Shown here piece by piece: positions 1 through 6,880 of a stretch of 16,006 nucleotides of DNA. Below the pieces are notes generated by a model. That model was not told the DNA's origin. It saw nothing but the letters and a program-made list of their open reading frames with translations, and made no database searches. Source of the DNA: Nocardioidaceae bacterium (lineage in GTDB: Bacteria > Actinomycetota > Actinomycetes > Propionibacteriales > Nocardioidaceae); contig JAICRS010000044.1 of assembly GCA_025966335.1 (NCBI GenBank), positions 1-16,006 on the forward strand. Direction: 5' to 3'. Numbering within the stretch: position 1 is the stretch's first letter; each line of letters starts with the position of its first letter. The position numbers were made by a program, and so were the translations under genes.

Positions 1-80
1 AGCAGGACTTCGCGTTCTCGCTGGCCGGCCCGAAGACCGGCGCACCGCACCTGCTGGGCCGCACCAGCACGCCCGACTAG
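1..80 (+). CDS. 3' end of an unidentified gene (partial, cut by window start)
   Basis: The reading frame that begins at base 3 runs to a TAG stop at 78-80 and gives 25 residues, ending in GRTSTPD. Of the 25 sense codons, 24 end in G or C, as expected for coding DNA in this GC-rich genome; the other two plus-strand frames do not show this. The gene converges on the M23 peptidase, whose stop codon begins only 4 bases further on, so little room is left for a terminator. The fragment is too short to assign to a family and I do not recognise it. Confidence 0.65.
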   Translation, partial: QDFAFSLAGPKTGAPHLLGRTSTPD

Positions 81-84
81 AGCG

Positions 85-1335
85 TCAGCGCGGGCGCCCG
101 AACCGCTGCGTGGTCACCGTGGCGGTGCTGCGCCCGGTGGTCGGCGCGGTGCGCAGCGAGTAGGTCGCGGTGCTCGGTGTCCACGTGCCGACGTCGGTGA
201 CCCCGTTCCCGTCCCAGTCGCCGGTGACCGGGATGTCGCTGCCCAGGCCGAAGGTGAGCGTGGAGTACCACGCGGTGCCGTCCGCGCCGGTGACCCGCAG
301 CGTGAAGGTCGCGGTCGCCGGGTCGAACACGCCGAGGTCGCTGCGCCCGTCACCGTTCCAGTCGCCGGTCACCGGCTGCGAGCCGACGCTGCCCAGCCGG
401 ACCTTCTCCACGACGCCGGGTGCGTGCAGCAGGTGGAAGGTGGCCACCCGCGGCCGCCAGACCCCCAGGTCGGTGATCTGGTCGCCGTTCCAGTCCCCGG
501 TGACCCCCAGGTCCGCTCGCCGGCCGAGTCGCACCGGGGTCGACGTACCGTCGTCGTTGCGCAGCAGGAACATCCGCCGCCCGGGACGGCGTACGCCCAG
601 GTCGGTCTGCCCGTCGCCGTTCCAGTCCCCCGCCACCGGCACGTCGCTGCCGCGGCCGAACCGGATCGCCTCGGCGGTGCCGTCCGGCTCGGCGAGCCGG
701 AACATGCCACCGGCCTGGGCGCGCCGGAACACCGCGACCTCGTCGACCCGGTCGTTGTCCCAGTCCCCGGCCAGCGGTACGTCGGGACAGTTCGTGGACG
801 CGATCGTCGTGCCGAAGGCGAACCCGGTCCCGTGGAACGCCGGCGGCTGGACCTGGCTGTCGAGCCGCTCCTCGAAGTGCAGGTGCGGGCCGGTCACCCC
901 GCCGGTGTCACCGACCAGGCCGATCACGGCGCCCTGGTCGACCTGCTGTCCGGGCGTCGTCCACACCGCCTTCAGGTGCGCGTAGAGCGTGGAGTGGCCC
1001 TCGGCGTGGTCGATGATCACGTAGCGCCCGTAGCTGGTGCTGCCGGTGTTCGCGACCCGGCTCACCACGCCCGGAGCGGCGGCGACGAGCAGGTCGCCGA
1101 GGTCACCCGAGCGGTTGAAGTCGATCGACATCTGGCTGGGCCGGTGGCTGCCCCGGGTGGTGCCGAGCCACTGCTGGCCGCACGGGAACGGAAGCTCGTA
1201 GGCCGGCGCACCGGGCTCGAGGGTGGGCGACGCCTGCGCCGGGGCCGCGGCGAGCACGCCGCCGAGCAGGACGCCCGCCACGGCGATTGGGAGCCATCCG
1301 ACCACCGGGCCAGGGGTCCATCCACGCAGGCGCAT
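85..1335 (-). CDS. Secreted M23 (LytM/lysostaphin-type) peptidase with five C-terminal FG-GAP-like repeats
   Basis: Predicted exported zinc metallopeptidase of 416 aa, probably cutting peptidoglycan peptide bridges outside the membrane. Residues 1-35 look like a signal peptide: a basic start, a long hydrophobic stretch, and an APAQA cleavage site. The M23 domain spans about 50-165. It has the zinc ligands H64 and D72 in SHRPSQMSID, H120 in YAHL, and H151/H153 in GPHLHFE, so the catalytic set is complete. After a short linker, five repeats with a GDWNGDG-TDLGV core begin near residues 190, 236, 280, 324 and 372. They resemble FG-GAP/VCBS repeats with acidic calcium-type loops and run to the C-terminus. 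The ATG at 1335 has a GAGAGGA ribosome-binding site 7 bases upstream. The gene lies 167 bp downstream of tesB on the same strand and may have its own promoter. The peptidase call is firm; the substrate and the role of the repeats are inference. Confidence 0.9.
   Translation of the reverse strand: MRLRGWTPGPVVGWLPIAVAGVLLGGVLAAAPAQASPTLEPGAPAYELPFPCGQQWLGTTRGSHRPSQMSIDFNRSGDLGDLLVAAAPGVVSRVANTGSTSYGRYVIIDHAEGHSTLYAHLKAVWTTPGQQVDQGAVIGLVGDTGGVTGPHLHFEERLDSQVQPPAFHGTGFAFGTTIASTNCPDVPLAGDWDNDRVDEVAVFRRAQAGGMFRLAEPDGTAEAIRFGRGSDVPVAGDWNGDGQTDLGVRRPGRRMFLLRNDDGTSTPVRLGRRADLGVTGDWNGDQITDLGVWRPRVATFHLLHAPGVVEKVRLGSVGSQPVTGDWNGDGRSDLGVFDPATATFTLRVTGADGTAWYSTLTFGLGSDIPVTGDWDGNGVTDVGTWTPSTATYSLRTAPTTGRSTATVTTQRFGRPR
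100..785 (-). repeat. Five in-gene repeats encoding the FG-GAP-like units
   Basis: Within the M23 gene, a plus-strand motif of the type GTTCCAGTCSCCGGTGACC recurs near 210, 355, 486, 620 and 758, at about 132-144 bp spacing. Each copy encodes one GDWNGDG turn. The copies have diverged at synonymous and non-synonymous sites, so this is an old protein repeat and not a recent DNA duplication. Confidence 0.8.
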
Positions 1336-1502
1336 ACCGGGTCCTCTCGGCGGAGCGGGACGAGCTCGTTCACACCGGTCACAAGGACCTCAGAGTGCTC
1401 ACTGAGACTCAGGAACGCCCAACCGTAACGACTCATCGGCGTGTCTGTCCGCGGATCTCCCGGAAATGGTGCTATACGCGGATCTGGGCCGATTATGCCG
1501 GG

Positions 1503-2360
1503 TCAGTCGCGGACCCGGATCAGCCCCTCCTGGGCGACCGAGGCCACCAGCGTGCCCTCCTCGGTGAACACCCGGCCGAACGCCAGGCCACGACCCCCGG
1601 ATGCCGAGGGCGACGCCTGGTCGTAGAGCAGCCACTGGTCGGCCCGGAACGGCCGGTGGAACCAGATCGCGTGGTCGAGCGAGGCCGACTGGAGCTTCGG
1701 GTGCGAGATCTGCAGGTCGTGCGCCACCAGGGCGGAGCCGAGCAGGGTCATGTCGCTGGCGTAGGTGAACGTGGCCTGGTGCAGCAGCGGCTCGTCGGCG
1801 ATCTTCCCGCGGACCCGGATCCAGAACCGGGACTGCGACGGGCGCTCGTCGTTCGGGATGTTCCCGCCTTCCCGGGAGTCACCGATGTAGCGCAGCTCGA
1901 GCGCTGCCCACTCGCGCATCCACTCGGCGGAGTCCGTTCCCTTGCTGCGGAACAGCTCGCCGAGGTCGAGCGACTCGTCCGGTGAGCTCACCTGCGGCAT
2001 CGTGTCCTGGTGCTCGAGGCCGTCCTCGTGCACCTGGAAGCTTGCGGTCATGTAGTAGATGGCGTGTCCGTGCTGCCGTGCCACGATCCGGCGGGTCGAG
2101 AAGGACCGCCCGTCCCGGATCCGCTCCACGTCGTAGACGATCGGCACCGCGGTGTCCCCTGGGCGCAGGAAGTAGCTGTGCAACGAGTGCACCGAGAGCC
2201 GGTCCTCGACGGTCCGGGCACCGGCGACCAGCGCCTGCCCGGCCACCTGGCCGCCGAACACCCGCTGCAGCAGGGTGTCCGGCTGGGTGCCGCGGAACAG
2301 GTTGATGTCGATCGTCTCGAGGTCGAGCAGCTCGACGAGCTCGTCAGCGGAACTGGGCAC
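1503..2360 (-). CDS. tesB: Acyl-CoA thioesterase II (double hot-dog fold)
   Basis: Hydrolyses acyl-CoA to free fatty acid and CoA in the cytoplasm. At 285 aa it has the usual TesB length and two tandem hot-dog domains (about 15-115 and 165-283). Family motifs are clear: RVFGGQVAGQAL (33-44), HSLHSYFLRPGD (58-69), YASDMTLLGSAL (200-211), LDHAIWFHRPF (228-238) and ASVAQEGLIR (273-282). The catalytic residues of E. coli TesB (D204, T228, Q278) correspond to D203, S227 and Q277, so the Thr is a conservative Ser here. The start is GTG at 2360; an AGAGGTG ribosome-binding site overlaps the stop codon of the PAC2 gene, which ends 9 bp upstream. That spacing implies co-transcription and probably translational coupling. 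The pairing hints at a shared physiological context, but I know of no established link between the two functions. Confidence 0.93.
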   Translation of the reverse strand: MPSSADELVELLDLETIDINLFRGTQPDTLLQRVFGGQVAGQALVAGARTVEDRLSVHSLHSYFLRPGDTAVPIVYDVERIRDGRSFSTRRIVARQHGHAIYYMTASFQVHEDGLEHQDTMPQVSSPDESLDLGELFRSKGTDSAEWMREWAALELRYIGDSREGGNIPNDERPSQSRFWIRVRGKIADEPLLHQATFTYASDMTLLGSALVAHDLQISHPKLQSASLDHAIWFHRPFRADQWLLYDQASPSASGGRGLAFGRVFTEEGTLVASVAQEGLIRVRD

Positions 2361-2369
2361 AGGACACCT

Positions 2370-3305
2370 CTACTCCTCGGGACGGTCGGGTCGGTCCAGA
2401 CCCGCCAGGAACCGTTCGAACTCGGCGCCGAGCTCCTCCCCTGTCGGCAGGTTCTTCTCCTCGGCGAGCGGCAGCGTGGACCCGTCACCCGGGTCGGCGC
2501 GGTGGAAGGCGTCGTACTGCTGCTCCAGGCCCTGCACCACGTCGCGGACCTCGTCGGAGTCCTCGATCTGCGCGGAGATCTCGGCCATCTTCGCCTCCCC
2601 CGCCTCCCGCAGGCCGGTCAGGTCCCACTGTAGGCCGGTGACGTCCTCGACGGACTCCAGCAGCGATGTCGAGGCGAGCGGGTAGTCGAACTGTGCGACG
2701 TAGTGCGGGATGTGCGCCACGAATCCCATCGCGTCGTGGCCCCACTCGCCGAGCCGCAGCTCGAGCAGTGACTGCGCGCTGGCCGGGATCCGGATCTGCC
2801 CCTTCCAGACGTTCTCCTGGATCATCAGCCGAGAGGACGTCGCGTGGTTGGTCAGCATCACCGGCCGGGTGTGCGGCACCGCCATCGGCACCGCGCCCAT
2901 CGACACGGTCAGCCGCACGTCGAAGTGCTCGACCACCGCGCGGACCGCCTGCGCGAAGCCCTCCCAGTGCATGTCCGGCTCGGGCCCGTGCAGCAGCAGG
3001 TACGGCGTGCCGACCGCGTCGTGGTTGAGCCGGACCACCAGTCGGGGAGCCTCGTAGGACTCGTAGTGGTCCTCCGCGAACGTCATCGGGGGCCGCCGGG
3101 CGCGGTAGTCGTAGAAGTCGTCGACCTCGAAGCTGGCGACCACCCGGCCCGAGGACTGCGCGAGCAGGTGCTTGGCGGCGAGGTTCGCGGCGTTGCCCGC
3201 GTCGAGGAACCCCTCGAGCGAGTGCACGAGCACGGGGCCGTCGCTGCGTCCCTCCAGCTCCGGGACGTCGTCCACGATGTGCACGAAGCGGGATGCCTCA
3301 GCCAT
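2370..3305 (-). CDS. PAC2 (proteasome assembly chaperone 2) family protein
   Basis: Cytoplasmic 311-aa protein of the PAC2 family, whose actinobacterial members include M. tuberculosis Rv2125. Recognisable blocks are GFLDAGNAA (32-40), DDFYDYRARRP (62-72), GPEPDMHW (107-114), MGAVPMAVPHTRP (136-148) and HIPHYVAQFDYP (198-209). A charged, helical tail from about 230 onwards may form a coiled coil. The eukaryotic namesake helps assemble the 20S proteasome. Whether bacterial members do so is not settled, and no proteasome gene is visible here. I chose the ATG at 3305 because AAAGGG lies 6 bases upstream; a TTG 36 bases further out is in frame but has no comparable site. The gene heads a two-gene minus-strand unit with tesB and diverges from the AlkD-like gene. 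Confidence 0.88.
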   Translation of the reverse strand: MAEASRFVHIVDDVPELEGRSDGPVLVHSLEGFLDAGNAANLAAKHLLAQSSGRVVASFEVDDFYDYRARRPPMTFAEDHYESYEAPRLVVRLNHDAVGTPYLLLHGPEPDMHWEGFAQAVRAVVEHFDVRLTVSMGAVPMAVPHTRPVMLTNHATSSRLMIQENVWKGQIRIPASAQSLLELRLGEWGHDAMGFVAHIPHYVAQFDYPLASTSLLESVEDVTGLQWDLTGLREAGEAKMAEISAQIEDSDEVRDVVQGLEQQYDAFHRADPGDGSTLPLAEEKNLPTGEELGAEFERFLAGLDRPDRPEE

Positions 3306-3406
3306 CACTACCCTTTCGCTGTCGAGGAACTCCGTGGGCAAGCGTATTGCGGTGCAACGTCGATGCCGTCCCCACTATGCCCACCGCGCGCGAGGAGACC
3401 GTCACA
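3306..3406. promoter_or_regulatory. Divergent promoter region between the PAC2 gene and the AlkD-like gene
   Basis: The 101-bp gap must hold promoters for both directions. On the plus strand a TATGCC at 3376-3381 could be a -10 element, placing the start of transcription near 3388, just before the GAGGAG ribosome-binding site. On the minus strand TACGCT (3346 to 3341) could be the -10 for the PAC2/tesB unit, with a leader of about 30 bases. Neither has a convincing -35 element, so these are candidates only. Confidence 0.35.
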
Positions 3407-4132
3407 GTGTCGCAGCCCGAGATCGTCGCCGAGGTCCGACGTCGGCTGGCGGAGGTCGCCGACCCGCAGAAGGCCCCGCAGATGCAGGCCTACATGAAGT
3501 CGTCGATGCCGTTCCTGGGTGTGTCCGCGGTGCCGATGCGCAAGACCTGCAAGGCGGTGTTCGACGACCTGCGGCTCCCGGACCGCGACAGCTGGCGCTC
3601 CGCCGTACTCCTCCTCTGGGACGGCGCCCGGTTCCGGGAGGAGCGGTACGCCGCGCTCGAGCTCACCGGCCACCGTTACTACCGGGACCACCAGGACGTC
3701 GCCACGCTCGACCTCTACCGGCACCTCGTGGTGACCGGCGCCTGGTGGGACCTCGTCGACGGCATCGCGAGCAACCGGGTCGGACCGATCCTGCGCGCGC
3801 ACCACGACCGGGTCGCGCCGATGATGGCGGCCTGGGCGGACGACGAGGACCTGTGGGTACGACGTACCGCCATCCTGTGCCAGCTCGGGAGCAAGGCAGA
3901 CACCGACGTGGAGCTGCTGACCCATGTCCTCGGCCGCAACCTGGAACCCAGCCTGCACGGCCGCGAGTTCTTCATCCGCAAGGCGGTCGGCTGGGCGCTG
4001 CGCGAGTATGCGAAGACCGACGAGGACTGGGTGCTCCGGTTCGTCGCCGAGCACTCCGAGCAGATGTTGGGGCTGTCCCGGCGGGAGGCGCTGAAGAATG
4101 TCCGCGCAGGTACTCAGCCGCCGACTGGGTAG
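3407..4132 (+). CDS. AlkD-like DNA alkylation repair glycosylase (HEAT-like repeats)
   Basis: Predicted DNA glycosylase of the AlkC/AlkD superfamily, which removes positively charged alkylated bases such as N3-methyladenine and N7-methylguanine. The 241-aa protein is all-helical and of the usual length. The motif GAWWDLVDG carries W114 and D118, matching W109 and D113 of Bacillus cereus AlkD; FFIRKAVGWALREY carries W196, matching W187. The key lesion-contacting residues are therefore present. I prefer the GTG at 3407 because GAGGAG lies 9 bases before it. An in-frame ATG at 3377 would add ten residues but overlaps the likely -10 and has no clear ribosome-binding site. No LexA-type box is seen in its upstream region, so SOS control of this repair gene is not supported. 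Confidence 0.9.
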   Translation: MSQPEIVAEVRRRLAEVADPQKAPQMQAYMKSSMPFLGVSAVPMRKTCKAVFDDLRLPDRDSWRSAVLLLWDGARFREERYAALELTGHRYYRDHQDVATLDLYRHLVVTGAWWDLVDGIASNRVGPILRAHHDRVAPMMAAWADDEDLWVRRTAILCQLGSKADTDVELLTHVLGRNLEPSLHGREFFIRKAVGWALREYAKTDEDWVLRFVAEHSEQMLGLSRREALKNVRAGTQPPTG

Positions 4133-4164
4133 CGACGGCCGGGCAGTTGAGTAGCCGCGCGGAC

Positions 4165-4177
4165 GGCGGCGACCGCC
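4165..4177 (+). terminator. Weak GC-rich hairpin after the AlkD-like gene
   Basis: GGCGG and CCGCC pair around a 3-base loop, about 30 bases after the AlkD-like stop codon. No T-run follows. It could slow or end transcription between the two plus-strand genes, but such short stems are common by chance at this GC content. Confidence 0.2.
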
Positions 4178-4198
4178 CGCTGCGGCCACGCTTGAGGC

Positions 4199-4489
4199 AT
4201 GAGCACTCCAGGAACCTCGAAGACCACGACCGCCTTCTACGCCCAAGCGGGCCTGTCGTTCGGGATCGCGTTGTTCGCGGTCATCCTCGGCATCTGCTAC
4301 CTACCGGTCGACCCGTGGATGCGGGCCTTCCTCGCGCTGGGGTCGGTGTTCCTCGTGACCTCGACGTTCACGCTGGCCAAGTGTGTCCGCGATGCGCAGG
4401 AGGGCACGCTGCTGGCGACCCGGCTCGACCAGGCGCGGGTGGAGAAGATCCTCGCCGAGCACGACCCGTTCCACCCGCTCGCCAGCTAG
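4199..4489 (+). CDS. Small YiaA/YiaB two-helix-domain membrane protein
   Basis: Predicted inner-membrane protein of 96 aa with two transmembrane helices (about 13-35 and 42-62). The pattern FYAQAGLSFGIAL, GICYLPVDPWMRAFLALG and FLVTSTFTLAKCVRDAQEG matches the YiaA/YiaB two-helix domain, which is shared by small membrane proteins of unknown function. The helices are followed by a charged, probably cytoplasmic tail (66-96). The ATG at 4199 is the only Met near the N-terminus. A GAGG sits just one base before it, too close for a normal ribosome-binding site, so initiation may be weak or depend on the upstream gene 66 bp away. It converges on dxs with 18 bp between stop codons. The family call rests on recalled sequence features; the role is unknown. 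Confidence 0.8.
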   Translation: MSTPGTSKTTTAFYAQAGLSFGIALFAVILGICYLPVDPWMRAFLALGSVFLVTSTFTLAKCVRDAQEGTLLATRLDQARVEKILAEHDPFHPLAS

Positions 4490-4507
4490 AGCCGTCGACG
4501 GCGTACG

Positions 4508-6403
4508 TCAGTCGACGTGGAGCAGCGACTCTCCGCGGTCCAGGCTGGTGACGTCCTCCACGATGCTGCGCGCGAGCGACTGCGCACTGAGGCCCACCCG
4601 CTCCAGGATCTTGGCCCGCTTGGCGTGGTCGAGAAACTCCTGCGGGATCCCGTGCAGCCGCACCGGTGTGTCGACCCGCTCGGCGTTGAGCAGCTGGAGC
4701 AGCGCAGACCCACACCCGCAGGCGATGCCGTTGTCCTCCACGCTGACCACCAGCCGATGCTGACGAGCCAGGTCCACGATCGCCGGGTCGAACGGCTTCA
4801 CCCAGCGCGGGTCGACCACGGTGACGCCGATCCCCTGTGCCACAAGGCGTTCTGCGACATCGACCGACGTGGACGCCATCGACCCGATGCCGACGAGCAG
4901 CACGTCCTTGGTCCCGTTGCGGAACAGCACGTCCATCGACCCTGCGCGGTCAACGCGCTCGATGTCGGCGTTCGGCGGACCCTTCGGGAAGCGTACGACG
5001 GTGGGCGCGTCGTCGACCTGGACGGCCTCACGCAGCAGCTCGCGGAGCCGCGCACTGTCGCGGGGCGCCGCGAGTCGCAGGCCCGGAACGACCTGCAGGA
5101 TCGACATGTCCCACATGCCGTTGTGGCTGGGCCCGTCGTCACCGGTGACCCCGGCCCGGTCGAGGACGAAGGTGACCCCGCACCGGTGCAGCGCCACGTC
5201 CATCAGCACCTGGTCGAAGGCCCGGTTGAGGAAGGTGGCGTAGATGGCGACCACCGGGTGGAGGCCGCCCATCGCGAGCCCCGCGGCGGAGGTCGCGGCA
5301 TGCTGCTCGGCGATGCCGACGTCGAACGTGCGCTCGGGATACTTCGCGGCGAACAGGTGCAGGCCGACCGGATGCAGCATCGCCGCGGTGACGGCCACGA
5401 GGTCCTTGCGCTCGGACCCGAGCGTCACCATCTCGTCGGCGAACACGTCGGTCCAGATCCGGCCCTTCGGGTTCTCCTCACCGGTCTCCACGTTGAACGG
5501 TCCGGGCGAGTGGAACTGGTCGGCCTCATGACGTTCGGCGGCGTCGTAGCCGAAGCCCTTCTTGGTCATCACGTGCACGATCACCGGCCCGCTGAACCGC
5601 TTGGCCTGGGCCAGCGCCTGCTCCACGGCGGGCCGGTCGTGGCCGTCGATGGGGCCGATGTACTTCAGGCCGAGGTCCTCGAACAGACCCTGCGGGGCGA
5701 GGGCGTCCTTCATCCCCTTCTTGATCGCGTGCAGGGCGTCGTACGCCGCCGGCCCGACACCGCGCACGCCGGTCAGCCGCTTCTTGACCAGGTCGAGCAC
5801 CTGCTCGTAGCGGGGGTTGGTGCGCAGGGTGGTCAGGTGGTTGGCGAGACCACCGACGGTCGGCGTGTAGGAGCGGCCGTTGTCGTTGACGACCATCACC
5901 AGCTTGCGGTCCTGGTTGGCGGCGATGTTGTTCAGCGCCTCCCAGGCCATCCCGCCGGTCAGCGCGCCGTCGCCGATCACCGCGACCACGTAGCGGTTCT
6001 CACCGCGGATCGAGTAGGCCTTGGCCAGCCCGTCGGCGTAGGACAGCGCGGTGGAGGCGTGGGAGTTCTCCACGATGTCGTGCTCGGACTCTCGCTGGCT
6101 GGGGTAGCCCGACAGGCCGCCCTCCCGCTTCAGCTGGTCGAAGCCCGACGCCCGGCCGGTGAGGATCTTGTGCACGTAGGACTGGTGCCCGGTGTCGAAC
6201 ACGACCCGGTCGGTGGGCGAGTCGAAGACCCGGTGGATCGCCATCGTCAGCTCGACGACGCCGAGGTTCGGACCGAGGTGGCCGCCGAGCGTGGAGCAGG
6301 TGGTGACCAGGAAGTCGCGGATCTCCGTTGCGAGGTCGTCGAGCTGGCTGTCGTCGAGCGCCCGCAGGTCGCGCGGACCCGTGATCGACTCCAGGTACCC
6401 CAT
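4508..6403 (-). CDS. dxs: 1-deoxy-D-xylulose-5-phosphate synthase
   Basis: Thiamine-diphosphate enzyme that condenses pyruvate and glyceraldehyde 3-phosphate to DXP, the first step of the MEP isoprenoid pathway; DXP also feeds thiamine and pyridoxal synthesis. It has 631 aa, a full-length Dxs. Seen in order: H42 in GGHLGPNLG, H73 in DTGHQSYVHKILTGR, the ThDP-binding GDGALTGG (144-151) with N173/N175 nearby, E365 in DVGIAEQHA, and D423/H427 in GDDGPSHNGMWD. The C-terminal transketolase domain includes DPRWVKPFD (531-539). These match E. coli H49, H80, E370, D427 and H431. The ATG at 6403 has GGAAGAGG about 8 bases upstream. An 85-bp gap separates it from the 123-aa gene upstream on the same strand, so the two could be co-transcribed or dxs could use its own promoter; no clear -10/-35 pair is visible in the gap. 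Confidence 0.97.
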   Translation of the reverse strand: MGYLESITGPRDLRALDDSQLDDLATEIRDFLVTTCSTLGGHLGPNLGVVELTMAIHRVFDSPTDRVVFDTGHQSYVHKILTGRASGFDQLKREGGLSGYPSQRESEHDIVENSHASTALSYADGLAKAYSIRGENRYVVAVIGDGALTGGMAWEALNNIAANQDRKLVMVVNDNGRSYTPTVGGLANHLTTLRTNPRYEQVLDLVKKRLTGVRGVGPAAYDALHAIKKGMKDALAPQGLFEDLGLKYIGPIDGHDRPAVEQALAQAKRFSGPVIVHVMTKKGFGYDAAERHEADQFHSPGPFNVETGEENPKGRIWTDVFADEMVTLGSERKDLVAVTAAMLHPVGLHLFAAKYPERTFDVGIAEQHAATSAAGLAMGGLHPVVAIYATFLNRAFDQVLMDVALHRCGVTFVLDRAGVTGDDGPSHNGMWDMSILQVVPGLRLAAPRDSARLRELLREAVQVDDAPTVVRFPKGPPNADIERVDRAGSMDVLFRNGTKDVLLVGIGSMASTSVDVAERLVAQGIGVTVVDPRWVKPFDPAIVDLARQHRLVVSVEDNGIACGCGSALLQLLNAERVDTPVRLHGIPQEFLDHAKRAKILERVGLSAQSLARSIVEDVTSLDRGESLLHVD

Positions 6404-6488
6404 CTATACAGCCTCTTCCCAACTTCAGGCGACGGTGAGCTTCCGTTCGAGTCTAGACGGCAGCCCGAAGTCCCCGACGACGGCCGAT

Positions 6489-6860
6489 CTACAGCCGCGC
6501 GACGAACCGCCGGCCGCGCAGCGCCTCCTCGACCAGACCGACCGCTCGGCGCTCGGCCAGCAGCCGGGCGGCCTCCGCCTGCCACACCTCGATCGCGGCC
6601 TCCACGGTGTCCGCGTCGGCCACGTCCCGCAGCGCCGACCGGGCCTCGCTGAGCCCACGCCGCACCGCCGCCTGCGAGGCCTCGACGTGGAGGACGGCGA
6701 ACCGGGCCAGCACCACCTCGTGCCGGCGGAGCACGTCGTAGCCGCGGTACTCGGGCGGGCAGATGTCCAGCAGCCAGTTCACCGCGGTCCGCTCCCATCC
6801 CGGAGCCCCCGGCGGGCGGACCTGTCCCGGCCATCCGGGCGGGGCGACGAGCTGAGCCAT
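6489..6860 (-). CDS. Conserved-looking protein of unknown function, 123 aa, under a LexA-type box
   Basis: I cannot assign a function. The N-terminus (1-40) is rich in Pro, Gly and Trp: VAPPGWPGQVRPPGAPGW, then AVNWLLDICPPEYRGY. The rest (42-123) is a long run of amphipathic, Arg/Glu/Ala-rich helix with no membrane segment, signal peptide or cysteine pattern. Codon third positions are strongly G/C, supporting real coding. The ATG at 6860 is preceded either by an AGGA ribosome-binding site 9 bases away, or by a TAGGAT -10 element exactly six bases before the ATG; in the latter case the message would be leaderless. A perfect SOS box ends 20 bases upstream of the start. dxs follows 85 bp downstream on the same strand. 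A DNA-damage-induced helical protein is a reasonable hypothesis, nothing more. Confidence 0.8.
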   Translation of the reverse strand: MAQLVAPPGWPGQVRPPGAPGWERTAVNWLLDICPPEYRGYDVLRRHEVVLARFAVLHVEASQAAVRRGLSEARSALRDVADADTVEAAIEVWQAEAARLLAERRAVGLVEEALRGRRFVARL

Positions 6861-6879
6861 GCCGAGATCCTACCTCGGC
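6861..6879 (-). promoter_or_regulatory. Start-proximal inverted repeat with embedded -10 or ribosome-binding site
   Basis: Directly before the ATG of the 123-aa gene, GCCGAG and CTCGGC form 6-bp arms around the 7-base loop GTAGGAT (minus strand). The loop can be read as a TAGGAT -10 element, six bases from the ATG, or as an AGGA ribosome-binding site held in a hairpin loop. The two readings exclude each other, because a leaderless transcript would lack the hairpin. Confidence 0.4.
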
Positions 6880-6880
6880 A

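Noticed and set aside
1336..1502. ydaO-type (cyclic di-AMP) riboswitch before the M23 peptidase gene
   Set aside because: Actinobacterial wall-hydrolase genes often carry one, so I looked, but the leader is short and I could not find the conserved motif blocks or pairing.
2410..2425. TTCGAA core inside the PAC2 gene as a second LexA site
   Set aside because: It lacks the GAAC-N4-GTTC spacing and lies within coding sequence.
3306..3341. TTG start at 3341 for the PAC2 gene
   Set aside because: The ATG at 3305 has AAAGGG at proper distance and starts a normal family N-terminus; the extension would cover the likely promoter.
4491..4502. Perfect palindrome GCCGTCGACGGC between the YiaA/YiaB-type gene and dxs as a bidirectional terminator
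   Set aside because: It allows only a 4-bp stem with a 4-base loop and no T-run; likely chance in GC-rich DNA.
4517..6652. A 711-codon open frame on the plus strand, antisense to dxs
   Set aside because: It mirrors a certain dxs gene, has Arg/His/Gly/Val-rich composition with no domain, and such antisense frames are expected at this GC content.
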